A DNA stretch of 64,000 bases from G963675935 sp963803125 (GTDB lineage Bacteria; Planctomycetota; Planctomycetia; Pirellulales; Thermoguttaceae): the NCBI GenBank assembly GCA_963803125.1, contig CAWDLR010000003.1, positions 1,798,001 through 1,862,000 on the forward strand, in the 5' to 3' direction. This document shows positions 47,230 to 57,008 of this stretch, piece after piece (positions within the stretch are counted from its first letter, which is position 1; each line of letters begins with the position of its first letter). The notes under the pieces are model-generated. The model was not told where the DNA came from, did not search any database, and saw only the letters and a list, made by a program, of their open reading frames with translations. A program made the position numbers and the translations under genes.

Positions 47230-48288
47230 TCAGAGGACGGCGGCCATTTCCGCCCGCGACTTCAACAGCGACGAGGCCTCGAATTCCTCGCGGGCCGCGT
47301 AGCGGTTGGAGATTTCCACGAAACGGTCTTCGTTTTGCAGAAAAGCCCTGACCACGTCGGGGTCGAAGTGGCTGCCCATCCCCTTGAGGATGATTTCCCG
47401 CGATTTTTCGTGGCTGAAGGCCGGCTTGTAGACGCGCTTGGTGGTCAGTGCGTCGTAGACGTCGGCCAGCGCGAGGATTCGGCCACACAAGGGGATGTCG
47501 TCGCCCGCCAGGCCGTCGGGATAGCCGCTGCCGTCGAAGCGCTCGTGGTGGCTGCGGGCGATGTCCCGCGCCATGCACAAGAACCTGGCCTCCGGATGCA
47601 GATCGAGCGCGGCGTCGAGCGTCTTGCTGCCGATGACGGTGTGCCGCTTCATGATCTCGAATTCCTCGGCCGTGAGCGGACCGGGCTTCAACAGAATTCT
47701 GTCGGGAATGCCCACCTTGCCGACATCGTGCAGCGGGCTGGTCATGTACATCAACTGAACGTAGTCGCTGTCGATCTCCTCGCGGAATTTCTCGTGCATC
47801 GAGAGCTGGTCGGCCAGCAGGCGGCAATACTCGCGCATGCGTTCGAGATGGGCGCCGGTCTCCTGATCGCGCGACTCGGCCAGTTTCGCCAGGCTGAAGA
47901 TGGTGACTTCATGGCTTTCCAGGGATAAGATCCGCTCGCCGGCGTGAATGCGGACTTCGAGTTCTTCCGGCTCGAAGGGTTTGCTGATGAAGTCGTCGGC
48001 GCCGGCGTTGAGCCCTTCGACGATGCTCTGCGTTCCCCGCCGCGCGGTCAAGAGGATGATATAGACGTAGCCGCTCGAATACCGCTGGCGGATATGCCGG
48101 CAGAGGTCGATTCCGCTCATCCCCGGCATCTCCCAGTCGAGAACCATCAGCCGATACGAGCAATTGCGCATCAACTCCAAGGCCTCTTCGCCGCTGCCGG
48201 CCGCGGTCACGTTGTGCCCGAAGCGGGTGAGCGCATGGGCGAGGACCTCGGTGGCGATGTTGTCGTCATCAACGATCAGGATCCGCAT
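47230..48288 (-). CDS. Response regulator with HD-GYP phosphodiesterase domain
   Basis: 352 residues from the ATG at 48288. The N-terminal receiver has 'MRILIVDDDNIATEVLAHAL', the phospho-acceptor Asp in 'YRLMVLDWEMPGMSG' and the Lys of 'DDFISKPFEPEELE'. The C-terminal HD-GYP domain has the metal motif 'SPLHDVGKVGIPDRIL' and the HHExxDGSGYP motif 'SHHERFDGSGYPDGLAG'. HD-GYP proteins usually hydrolyse cyclic di-GMP, linking phosphorylation to biofilm or motility. It overlaps the HPt gene upstream by 13 bases and is convergent with the PhcB-like gene nine bases away. Confidence 0.92.
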   Translation of the reverse strand: MRILIVDDDNIATEVLAHALTRFGHNVTAAGSGEEALELMRNCSYRLMVLDWEMPGMSGIDLCRHIRQRYSSGYVYIILLTARRGTQSIVEGLNAGADDFISKPFEPEELEVRIHAGERILSLESHEVTIFSLAKLAESRDQETGAHLERMREYCRLLADQLSMHEKFREEIDSDYVQLMYMTSPLHDVGKVGIPDRILLKPGPLTAEEFEIMKRHTVIGSKTLDAALDLHPEARFLCMARDIARSHHERFDGSGYPDGLAGDDIPLCGRILALADVYDALTTKRVYKPAFSHEKSREIILKGMGSHFDPDVVRAFLQNEDRFVEISNRYAAREEFEASSLLKSRAEMAAVL

Positions 48289-48776
48289 GAGGTTGACTCC
48301 CCGGCTGCCGCCGACAGCAGGGCTGCCGCGCAGTTCAAGTATCTTTCCCACTCGTCGCGGAGGTGTTCAATGCCCGCGGGCAGGTCGGCGAGGCGGCCTT
48401 GGCGGCCGACGTCTTCGAGATCCGCCGCCGCCCGCGTCAAGCCTTCGGCGGAGATGGTCGCCGAGGTTCCTCTGAGCCGATGCGCCAGGCGAGCGATCTG
48501 TTCTGCATCCTGTAGCTGAAGGGCCTTCTCGATTGCCTCGATCTCCTCGGGGGTCCGCGTCTCGAATTGTCTCAGCACCTCTTGCACAAGTTCGACGTTG
48601 CCCATGCAACGGCTGCGCAGCCCTTCCAAATCCAGTACGTCGGAAGAGAGCGATCTTGCGGGCGGGCGAGCGGCGAGCTCGCCGGGCGACGCCTCTGAAG
48701 CGTGAAGGTGGGTTGTCACGACAATCGACCGCAGGCGATAGGAGTTGACGGCGGATGGAGCAACGTGGATGTTCAC
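48276..48776 (-). CDS. Histidine phosphotransfer (HPt) protein
   Basis: A 166-residue helical protein whose second half is an HPt domain with the phosphorylatable His in 'IARLAHRLRGTSATISAEGL'. The first 45 residues are low in structure and may be unnatural if the start is further downstream. HPt proteins pass phosphate from a hybrid histidine kinase to a response regulator. It is immediately upstream of, and overlaps, the HD-GYP regulator, and the giant hybrid kinase next door ends in a receiver, so it is the obvious candidate for closing that phosphorelay. Confidence 0.85.
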   Translation of the reverse strand: MNIHVAPSAVNSYRLRSIVVTTHLHASEASPGELAARPPARSLSSDVLDLEGLRSRCMGNVELVQEVLRQFETRTPEEIEAIEKALQLQDAEQIARLAHRLRGTSATISAEGLTRAAADLEDVGRQGRLADLPAGIEHLRDEWERYLNCAAALLSAAAGESTSCGS

Positions 48777-49053
48777 GTCTCATCGCCGGTGGAAATCTAG
48801 CTTACGCTAGGGGTTCAGGCCGCAGAGCCGCTAGATTCCACCTGCTCGCAGACGCGGCTGGCGCACCACCGCAGCGGGTGGAATATACCGGCCCCATTTT
48901 TCCGCTTATTCGTCCGCGTTGGCTCGAATAGAGCGACTTTTCGGGCAAGATCCGTCAGAAGGAGGAAGGCCATCCACGGCCGCCGGCACGACCGCTCGCC
49001 GGGGGGATATAAGGCCGCCTTTCGAGTGCTCCTTGCGGCTTCCTCTTACCGGT

Positions 49054-49173
49054 ATGGCCGGCATCCAGCCAGCTCTCCACCGTGTCGTCAACCTGATCGA
49101 GCGGGTCGCGAGGCACGACCCGTTGCCGCCAGCGAGGTTTCGTTGTGAGAAACCGGCGGTCAATCGAGAGCAT
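49054..49173 (-). pseudogene. Decayed remnant of a Uma2-type endonuclease gene
   Basis: The minus strand encodes 'VPRDPLDQVDDTVESWLDAG', clearly similar to 'VSPGDTVHEVDDKVKSWLDA' in the Uma2-like gene at 52366-52915. No start, no complete domain and no continuation were found. The rest of the 48784-49203 gap shows no other gene. Confidence 0.4.
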
Positions 49174-49203
49174 GGCGACAATTCACCTCGAAACCGCGTA
49201 TCA

Positions 49204-52200
49204 TTACTGAACGGGCAGATACTCTTGAGGCACAAAATGGGCCGAGAGGCGATATTCGACATTCGCCGGCAGGTCGCTGCCGATACGGAAATCGAACGGC
49301 TGCGGCTTTGCGGAAGGCGACACGGCCAGGCGCCACGTCTGCCAAGCCGCCGGATACCATCCGTTGCCCACGACCGCTTGAAATGCCGCAGGTTCCCCCT
49401 TGAAGCTGCCCGTAAACTTCAGGTGACCGTCACGCTGATGGATATACAACGGCTGTGCTCCCCGCTTCATTTCCACGCTTATCGCCAAGATGCCGCCGGA
49501 GTTCGTCGGCGGGACTTCGCCGCTTTGGTGGAATCGTTTTTCGTAGGAGGCAACTTGGATTGGCGGCGGCGAGGACGTGACTGAGAGCCTGAATCGCCCG
49601 AGATTATGGCCGCGTCCCGCCTGGTCAAGGCGGAATTCGAGATCGACGCCCTTGGCCGACTCGATCGGTTCCTCCGGCTCGAAAACGGCCTCGTGCGGCG
49701 TGCCCTCGCGCGGATCGATTCCCCAACCGGTGTCCGATTTGCCGTCGATCGCGGCCGAGATCGGCCATCCGCCGTAACTCGTTTGACTGAAGGAGGCGTC
49801 GGCGCGGCGAATGCGGATCAATTTCTTTCTCGAAGAGCCGTCGCGCGGCGTCGCGGCAACATGGAACTCCAGCAGCGTGAAATTGCCGTTTTCGGCACGT
49901 CCCGGGCCGCGATTGGGGAGACGATCGTCGGGCAAGGCCTCAAGTCGAATCGCCGTGATGCGTTTCATCTCCGTAGCGGCCTTGATGCGGTACGTATCGG
50001 GCGAGGGATTTTCGCCGCCGGCGAGAATGGAACGATCGCTCAATCGGCTCAACTTCGCTCCGCCTTGGGAATGCATTTCCACCGGCTCAAGCGCTCTCCA
50101 TTCGACGGCTTGCCCGCGCTCGGGCCGTGCTTCTCGAAGTTGCAGGGTGCTGCTCGGTTCGGCAAGTTCCGCGGGCGTCATTTGAACGCCAAATTTGCGA
50201 CCCAGCGTGGGAGTTTCCCCGTGGGGAACGACCTCCAAAAGCACGATCTCCATCGCGCGCAGTTTCAGTTTCGCCGAGGACGCAAAACCGTTTCCGTCCC
50301 GCGACAATTGCACCGGCCGAGGGTACCAGCGATACAAATCCCAGCGCTTGCCCTTGGGCAATCCCCAGGCCGGGCCGAGGCTCAGTTCAACCGTCGAGTC
50401 GCGCCAGACTCCGTTGTTGATGGCAAGAAACGCCCGCCGGCCATCCGAGCAACAGTAACCGTAGGGCTCGTTCTTCCACGGATTGCCGAGAATGAATCGC
50501 GAGTTGCGAAAACACTCGGGTCGAGCTTTCAGCAGCGCAATGAACTCGGCCGCCTGGGCGCGTTCGGGCGGCGTCAACACGGGCGTGTCCGACCAGATCT
50601 GCGCCAAGAGATGCCCACGGCAAAGGTCCATCAGCATGCCGGTTTGCCACGCCTCCTTGCCCACGCAGCTATTCCATGGCCAATCCGACAACCAGATCCC
50701 CAGCGGATCCCAGCCCACCAGCGGCAGGTCCTTCACCATCCAACGGGCCTCATCCAGCCGGCGGGTAACGCTGTCGCGGGCGCGGAACGTCGGCCAAGGG
50801 GCGAAACTCGCCGCCTCGATCTTCGTGCCGACGTCGAAGAGCGTATCCGCGTGTTCCAGCCACCAAGGCGACTGGTATTTCCAGTAGAGCATGATCATCA
50901 CGTCGGGGCAGAGCCGATCCAAGTCGCGGTAAAGTTGGATAATGTGATTGCAGATCGGCTCGGTCGAATAGTCGCCGGGCAGATGGTCGTGGCCCGGTTC
51001 GTCGCAGCGATCCAGCAGGTTGTCGAACTTCAGCAGCCGCACGCCGTTTTCTTGGATTTGACGGGTATAACCTTCGAGGTAAAGCCGGCTCACCACGTCC
51101 GACGCCCTGCACAGCCCGCCGGAACTCGTTCGCGCGTTCTTCACAGCCGGATTGTCCCAGATCGTCCAAGGGCCGACCTCTCCGCTGTCGATCCACAGGC
51201 CCGGTTTCATCCCCTGCCGCTGGATCTCTCGCATCGTCTTGGCGAAGCCGTTCGGAAAACCGCGGACGTTCGGCGTCGCAAGGTCACCCGCCGGATCGTG
51301 CCAGAACTCAATCGAGTAATGGTCCCATTTCAAGCCACTTTCTCGCCGCGCTTTGTCGACTTTCGCCAGGTTGTCGAGCAAGTACGACTCGGCGGCATCG
51401 AAGGCTCCGTCCGGCCTGGACCCGAACGGCTCGAAGATCGCCAGCGGTTTGTCGCGTCCGCGCCGTACCCGAAGCATTCGGTCGTGAAGTTGACGGACGA
51501 ACGCCTGCCGCGCCCGACCTTCCGCCGCAACGCCGTAGACGGCTTCCATGCAATCGAACCTTGCACCCGCCGCAAGCCGGACGCCGGGCAACTGTTGCAG
51601 AGTAACCGTGTTCTCCTTACGCAACGCGAAGCCCGCCGGATGCGCGAGGCTCAAGAAGAACTGTCCTTCTACATACGAAGGAAAACCGCGTTTCCGCCCG
51701 ATCGGATCCAAGAAGGCAACGATGGGGCCTCCCAGGTGCTGCTGCGGGAGATAAAGCGGATAATCGGGGTCGCGATCGTCGGACGTTGCGTCCGTGCGAT
51801 ACGCGCCCAGCCGAACGTTCAGCAGACGATTCCAGCCGGACTGGCCTGCGTTGCTGATGGAAACCCATTTGTGCAGCACCGGCTCGCGGTCGTTCCAGCG
51901 ATAGATGACTCTCGCCGTGACGGCCGGGTCGGTCGCAACCAAATCGAATACTGCTTCCCGGCAATCTTCGACGCTGCGCCGGTCCCTTTTTCACGGTAAG
52001 ATTCGGCGTGACGAGCGCCTGGCCCGGGAGCCCGATGTCGAATTCGACCTCGGGACCATCCCCCAGACTCAGAGTTCGGCCGGTCAGGCGGTTCTTCCAC
52101 GAAACCGCGCGGAGGTCGAACGCGGTGGAAAGAACGAACTCGAACGCCGGCGAGCGGAGTTCCACTGTCTCGTCGTGAACCACAACGCAGGAAGCAGCGT

Positions 52201-52288
52201 CCTTCGCCGGTTCAGCGCCTATCGCGCGAGGCGACGCAACCAGCGTCAGGCCGAGAATGGAAATCAGCACATATCGTGTTATGGTCAT
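49204..52288 (-). CDS. Secreted GH36/clan D-like glycoside hydrolase, frameshifted
   Basis: The reconstructed protein is about 1,028 residues from the ATG at 52288. The N-terminus 'TRYVLISILGLTLVASPRAI' is a signal peptide, followed by a beta-rich domain ('TVELRSPAFEFVLSTAFDLR'). The frame shifts once at the A5 run (51987-51991) and continues to the catalytic barrel. That part holds 'KPGLWIDSGEVGPWTIWDN', the KxD-type nucleophile region 'NGVRLLKFDNLLDRCDEPGH', 'PDVMIMLYWKYQSPWWLEH' and the likely acid/base region 'DTLFDVGTKIEAASFAPWP'. A C-terminal sandwich with 'SYGGWPISAAIDGKSDTGW' resembles a carbohydrate-binding or discoidin-like module. Probably an alpha-galactosidase-type enzyme; substrate unknown. 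Confidence 0.65.
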
Positions 52289-52365
52289 AGCATTCAGGAG
52301 CGAGGAACGCTCGTAGGTGGGCAGGCAGGCAGGAGGGTGGAGGCGACCGCTTGCCAGGCCGTAGT

Positions 52366-52915
52366 CTACACGACAAACAACTCGGCGACAACGCAGCGGA
52401 AGCCTGCGATGACTTCTTCGCCGGAAAGCTCGTCGTTTTCGGTCAGCACCGTGACGCGGGAGGCCGAACGATAGACCGTCACGCTTCGCCATTTCGGGTC
52501 GATCACCCAGACGATCCGCGCCAGCATCGAGCCAACTCTTTACCTTGTCGTCAACTTCATGCACCGTATCGCCCGGCGAGACGACCTCCACCGCCAAATC
52601 GGGCGCGCCGGGCCAGAACGCTTCGGTGGGCGTTTCGACCGCCAGCCGCTCACGGCGGACGAAGGCCACGTCGGGGGCGCGGACGGTATCCGGATCGGAA
52701 GCGAGCAGGAACCCCGTTTCACTGGCGAAAACTCGGCCCAATCGATGCTCGCGCACATAGCTGCCCAGCGAAGTGTGCAGCTCCCCCGCGATCAGTCCGT
52801 GTTTCCAACCGGCTGGTGACATTTTCTTGACTTCTCCGGCAATGAGTTCGTAGCGGAAGCCGTCATTCGGCATGTAGAGAAGCTGCTCGGCCGTCACCAG
52901 CGTTGTCGTACTCAT
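52366..52915 (-). CDS. Uma2 family endonuclease-fold protein (DUF820), frameshifted
   Basis: The first frame starts 'MSTTTLVTAEQLLYMPNDGF' and 'RYELIAGEVKKMSPAGWKHG', with the acidic core 'PDLAVEVVSPGDTVHEVDDK' typical of the PD-(D/E)XK-like Uma2 family. After 'SWLDAGA' one base appears to be missing near 52524-52530. In the next frame the expected 'RIVWVIDPKWRSVTVYRSA' continues to the stop at 52366. Total about 183 residues. Members are abundant in cyanobacteria and planctomycetes and have no settled function. A decayed relative lies at 49054-49173 on the other side of the GH36-like gene. Confidence 0.75.
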
Positions 52916-53049
52916 AATGCACCTACCGGCTGGAGCGGCAGGGCTCCTGCCGCCCGGCTAGCTTTGCTGCGCTAGCTTGATGGAAGCAACGACCACAAAT
53001 CGTCCCATGTCAACAAGTTGCCTGATTTCTTGCGAATTCGGCAACACGA

Positions 53050-53130
53050 CGTTTAGCCGGCGGGCTTGCCCGCCGCGCAAGGCAGAGTCCCGCGGCACTT
53101 TCCGCGGCGGGCAAGCCCGCCGGCTAAACG
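53050..53130. repeat. GTTTAGCCG inverted-repeat element (copy 2)
   Basis: Left arm 'cgtttagccggcgggcttgc' and a right arm ending 'cccgccggctaaacg' are near-perfect inverse copies, 27 or so bases each. It lies in the gap between the Uma2-like gene and sppA. It is the most symmetric of the four copies in the window. Confidence 0.85.
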
Positions 53131-53169
53131 AGATCCCTCCCAATCTTGCTCCGCTCACTCCATATTACG

Positions 53170-54957
53170 CTATTTCACATCCACCTGATATGGCATCCAC
53201 ATCAGGATTCGCTGCGAGAGCATCTGGCGGAGCAGCCTCGATTGTTGCAAGAGGCGGATGCCCTCGGAGAGCAACGAATCGGCGCCGCTCGCGGCTGAGG
53301 GATCGCCGAAGAGCTGCTCGAAGATGGTCTTGGGCTCGGGCAGGGTGAGAATATCGACCTCCGCGTCGGGCTTCAGTCCGGCCGCCGTCTTGGCCGCCGC
53401 AATCGCGTCTTGCAGCGTGCCGAGCTCGTCGATCAGGCCGAGCTTCTTGGCGGTCGCGCCGCTGTAGACGCGGCCCTGGGCCAACTCTTGCAGGTGGTCG
53501 TAGCTCATCCTGCGGCCTTCAGCAGCCTTGCTGACAAACTGATGGTAGGTGTCTTCCAGCATTTCCATCCACACCTTGCGTTCGCCGGGCGTGAAGGGCT
53601 GCTTCGACGACATCGCGCCGCTGTTCTCGCCGCGGGAGATCACTTCGGTGTTCAGGCCCAATTTGCCGTACAGCCCGCGGGTGACCAGCTTGCCGCCGAT
53701 CACGCCGATCGAGCCGGTCAGGGTGGTGGGGGCGGCGTAGATCTTCTTGGCCCCCATGGCAATGTAATATCCGCCGCTGCCGGCCACGTCGCTCATGCTG
53801 GCGATCAACGGCTTCTTGGCATGTACAGTCTCGCGCCAAATCAGGTCGCTGGCGACCGCCGACCCTCCGGGGCTATCGATCCGCAGCACGATGGCGACGA
53901 CTTTCGGATTGTCGGCGGCTTTCTTGATCGCGGCCACCATCGTCGTCGAACCGATCACCGAGGAGCCGAAGAGCCCCTCGTCCCCTTTCCCCTCCATGAT
54001 TGGGCCGACGGCATAAACCACGGCGATTTTCGGCTTCTTGCCCACGGCCGCCGACGGCTTCCCACCCGTGAAAATCTCGATCAGCTTCACCATTCCGCTC
54101 AGGCCGGAGAAATCGGCCTCGATCTTCTGTTTCTTATAGTCCTTGACGATCTCGATCTTCTCGGCCTTGAGGTCCTGCTTGATCTTCGCTTCGAGTTGGT
54201 CGGCGTAGAGCACGTCGTCGATCAGACCAGCCTTCTTCGCGTCGGGGGCGTTAAACAAACTGCGGTCGACGTACGTCTTCACCTGGTAATCCTTCAGGTG
54301 GCGATCGGCGGCGATCACGCCCAACAGGTTCTGGTAGTAATCCTCGACCAGGGCATCATAGCTCTCGTGCAGCGGTTTGCTCATCTGCTTGCGGGTGAAG
54401 GGCTCGGCCGCCCCTTTGTACTTGCCCATCTTCAAGACGTCGAATTGCAGCCCGAGTTTGTCGAGCAGGCCCTTGAAAAAGGTCATTTCCAGCCGCACGC
54501 CGGGAATCAGCAGAACGCCGCAGGGCGGCATCACCACGCGGTCACACGCCGTGGCGAGCATGTACTCGCCCGGGTCGGCGGTGGTTAGCTGGGCATAGAC
54601 GGGCTTGTGCGCCTTCCGCAGCCGGGCAATCGCCGCGCGAATTTCGTAAACCTTGGCGCGGCCGATCTCCAGGTCGTCGATCTTCAGCCAGACCGCCGCC
54701 ACGTTCTTGTCGGCAGCGGCGGCGTCGAGGCGCTCCACCAGCTTGCCCAAGGTGGGTTGGATGTCGCCGAATATCCCCGGCGAGGTCGGTCCTTCGGCAT
54801 ATTCCCCTTCGAGCGTTATCGCCACGACGACCGTCTTCTTCTCGGTCTTGCCCGCCGCGGGCTTCGCCTTCTTTGCCGCCGCAGGGGCCGCCTCGACGGA
54901 CGCCACACAGAGCGTCAACACGGAAACAACGCAGCCGACCAGCAGATACCTTCTCAT
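53170..54957 (-). CDS. sppA: Signal peptide peptidase SppA, 67K type
   Basis: A 595-residue exported protease. A signal peptide ('LLVGCVVSVLTLCVASVEAA') is followed by an Ala/Lys-rich linker and two S49 domains. In the first, the Lys in 'LKMGKYKGAAEPFTR' corresponds to the general base of E. coli SppA. In the second, 'VLRIDSPGGSAVASDLI' and the nucleophilic Ser region 'SMSDVAGSGGYYIAMGAKKI' are clear. SppA digests signal peptides and misfolded fragments at the membrane. Length matches the double-domain form. The gene is intact. Confidence 0.92.
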   Translation of the reverse strand: MRRYLLVGCVVSVLTLCVASVEAAPAAAKKAKPAAGKTEKKTVVVAITLEGEYAEGPTSPGIFGDIQPTLGKLVERLDAAAADKNVAAVWLKIDDLEIGRAKVYEIRAAIARLRKAHKPVYAQLTTADPGEYMLATACDRVVMPPCGVLLIPGVRLEMTFFKGLLDKLGLQFDVLKMGKYKGAAEPFTRKQMSKPLHESYDALVEDYYQNLLGVIAADRHLKDYQVKTYVDRSLFNAPDAKKAGLIDDVLYADQLEAKIKQDLKAEKIEIVKDYKKQKIEADFSGLSGMVKLIEIFTGGKPSAAVGKKPKIAVVYAVGPIMEGKGDEGLFGSSVIGSTTMVAAIKKAADNPKVVAIVLRIDSPGGSAVASDLIWRETVHAKKPLIASMSDVAGSGGYYIAMGAKKIYAAPTTLTGSIGVIGGKLVTRGLYGKLGLNTEVISRGENSGAMSSKQPFTPGERKVWMEMLEDTYHQFVSKAAEGRRMSYDHLQELAQGRVYSGATAKKLGLIDELGTLQDAIAAAKTAAGLKPDAEVDILTLPEPKTIFEQLFGDPSAASGADSLLSEGIRLLQQSRLLRQMLSQRILMWMPYQVDVK

Positions 54958-55223
54958 TGCAATATTCCTTTGAACAAACTGGGTAAGAAATACGGGCTGA
55001 GAACCAGTTCAAGTGTAGCGGAGCCGTGTGGTTTTGTCTGCCCTCCCCCTCAAGCATGGCATGCGACAGATCAGCGTAGCCGGCACCGGCGGCTGCGCCT
55101 TACCACCCTCAGTTCGCTGGAAACGTGCGGATATTGGCTGTCGGCGATCAGCTTCCAGCGATCAGCTTTCAGCCCGCCGAGAGCGCAACTGCCTCTCGTA
55201 TAATGGCTTACGACGGAACACCG

Positions 55224-55359
55224 GTAAATATTCGCCCAACCCGTCAAATTCCTTGCCCAAGCTTACCAGCCTAACAATGGTCCTTGTTGTAACATCTTCC
55301 AGCTAAAGCGGTTGTGGCTAACTTGCCCAAATAGGCCAACGGGTTGGGCGAATATTTAC
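55224..55359. mobile_element. IS66-like MITE with 21-bp terminal inverted repeats
   Basis: A 136-base element with perfectly inverted 21-base ends (55224-55244 and 55339-55359) starting GTAAATATTCGCC. It is flanked directly on both sides by the eight-base repeat 'gaacaccg' (55216-55223 and 55360-55367), the expected target duplication. GTAA at the tips and an 8-bp duplication fit the IS66 family. No ORF is inside. The rest of the 54958-55370 gap shows nothing else. Confidence 0.9.
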
Positions 55360-55370
55360 GAACACCGCGG

Positions 55371-56207
55371 TCATATCCCTGTGCGTCCGGCTGAGAGCTG
55401 ATCGGTGAAAGCTGATAGGTAATAGCTGATAGCTGGCAGCGAGCGAGCCGTGCCCGAGGGCCAAATCACCACATTACGCCGCCCCCGCCGGTTGGCGCAC
55501 CCCGCACGTCTGATCCAAATCAGCAGCCCGTTGGCGGAAGGCGGGATGGGGAGTGAACCGTCCTTTTGCTGTATTCCGATTCGTCGCCGCAAGAGGACAA
55601 GCGGCGTTTGCGGAGAGACGGCGGCCGGCTCTTTGTTCCACAGCACGCCGTCGGTCGTCCACGTAACGGGGTTGACCACACAGTCCGGCACGTCGCGCGA
55701 GCCGCTTGCCGGTCCGATGACGAAGTTGCAGACCCACTTGCCGCTCTTTGGGTCTTTCAGCAGGGCGGCGGAGACGTTCACGTCGCCGGAAAAGTCGCGG
55801 GTGAATCCGCCGGCGGACTTGGGAAATCCACTTGGCGGAATCCCCTTGGTCGCATAGCAGACGTCGTACCTGCCCGGCGGGAAATGCACCTGCCAGCGCC
55901 ATTGGCCCACGTCCGGCATCCAGCGGGCAACGGCGGAGAGCATCGCCGGATTGTCGACATTGAGGATTCCGTATTCGCGTCGATACTGCTCCAGTTCCCT
56001 CTCTGCCCGCCGCAATCGGCATCCGGTGGCAAACAGCGACATCCCCATCGCCGCCAGCAGCACGAACAGCATCAGCCCCCGCAGCGAGAATTGCCAGCGG
56101 CCGATCTTGCTTCCGCTGGGAGTTCCGCCCGGTCCTTCCGCCGACGATTGGCACGAACCGGCGACGGAGGCCTTATCAGCAGCACCATCTTCGACGATCA
56201 CTTCCAT
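55371..56207 (-). CDS. Hypothetical single-pass membrane protein of planctomycete type
   Basis: 278 residues. A charged N-terminus of about 40 residues is followed by 'RWQFSLRGLMLFVLLAAMGM', a membrane segment preceded by a W/R-F-S-L-R pattern common in planctomycete proteins, then a short coiled region ('RRAERELEQYRREYG'). The exported part is beta-rich with Trp and Gly ('WRWQVHFPPGRYDVCYATKG'). The last 25 residues look unnatural and may be read-through beyond the original end, because the MITE inserted just downstream. Function unknown. Confidence 0.6.
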   Translation of the reverse strand: MEVIVEDGAADKASVAGSCQSSAEGPGGTPSGSKIGRWQFSLRGLMLFVLLAAMGMSLFATGCRLRRAERELEQYRREYGILNVDNPAMLSAVARWMPDVGQWRWQVHFPPGRYDVCYATKGIPPSGFPKSAGGFTRDFSGDVNVSAALLKDPKSGKWVCNFVIGPASGSRDVPDCVVNPVTWTTDGVLWNKEPAAVSPQTPLVLLRRRIGIQQKDGSLPIPPSANGLLIWIRRAGCANRRGRRNVVIWPSGTARSLPAISYYLSAFTDQLSAGRTGI

Positions 56208-56366
56208 CTCCCTTTCCGTTATCCCTCACTCTCCTCAAGAACTCATCGGGTGAGCGCGGCGGCAGGATGGGAAATCTAGACAAAAAACCACCTTGTCTCG
56301 CTCTCCCAGTTCAAGTACACTCCCCGCATGATCGGTCCCCAAAACCCGCGAGCGGAAGGGTCGGCC

Positions 56367-57008
56367 ATGCCGCAGAATCTCGAACGCATCGCGTGCAGCC
56401 CGCTGCCGGTTGCACCCAACGGTTTCAATGCCGAAGCTGTTATCCCCTATGGGTGCAAGATCGAACACATCAAGAAGGCAATGGGCGATTTTCTCGATTT
56501 CCTTGGGTTTGTCAATCAGCAACTCGCCACGCGCAAGATTGAGCGCCTTGAGTCCTTTCTGATGCCGGCCAACTTCAGCAGCATCGTTGGGGAGTTCATG
56601 ACGGCTGCGATTCCAAAGTACTGCACGTCTTTGGTCAAGAATCGCTACCACAACGGTCATCCCGACATGGTTCCCAAGGGCCAGTTTCCCGGCGACTCCA
56701 TTTTGCACGCAAAAGACGGAATCGAAATCAAGGCTTCGCGTCACAGGAGCGGTTGGCAGGGGCACAACGCCGAAGACGTTTGGCTGATGGTCTTCGCCTT
56801 TGATGCCAACAGTGCGCGAGACGGCGCGCAGGGGATCGCGCCCAAGCCTTTCCGCTTCACCAAGGTGGTTGGGGCCCAACTCGAAAAGCAAGACTGGGCA
56901 TTCTCTGGCCGGTCGGCAACAAGCCGCCGGACAATCACGGCCAGTGTCACGCGAGCCGGCTTCGATAAGATGGAGGCCAACTGGATTTATCGAGCCGAGT
57001 CAGAATAG
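56367..57008 (+). CDS. Probable type II restriction endonuclease
   Basis: 213 residues from the ATG at 56367, with 'ggaaggg' upstream; an ATG at 56328 is possible. The PD-(D/E)XK core is visible as 'GHPDMVPKGQFPGDSILHAK' followed by 'DGIEIKASRHR' (PD...EIK). It is convergent with an adjacent DNA methyltransferase and overlaps its 3' end by 62 bases, the usual pairing of a restriction-modification system. The recognition sequence cannot be read. No close family name is offered. Confidence 0.75.
   Translation: MPQNLERIACSPLPVAPNGFNAEAVIPYGCKIEHIKKAMGDFLDFLGFVNQQLATRKIERLESFLMPANFSSIVGEFMTAAIPKYCTSLVKNRYHNGHPDMVPKGQFPGDSILHAKDGIEIKASRHRSGWQGHNAEDVWLMVFAFDANSARDGAQGIAPKPFRFTKVVGAQLEKQDWAFSGRSATSRRTITASVTRAGFDKMEANWIYRAESE

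Noticed and set aside
49606..51999. Long plus-strand ORF of about 800 codons
   Set aside because: Exact antisense of the GH36-like gene; no motif, Arg/Pro-biased composition typical of shadow frames in GC-rich DNA, while the opposite strand shows catalytic motifs.
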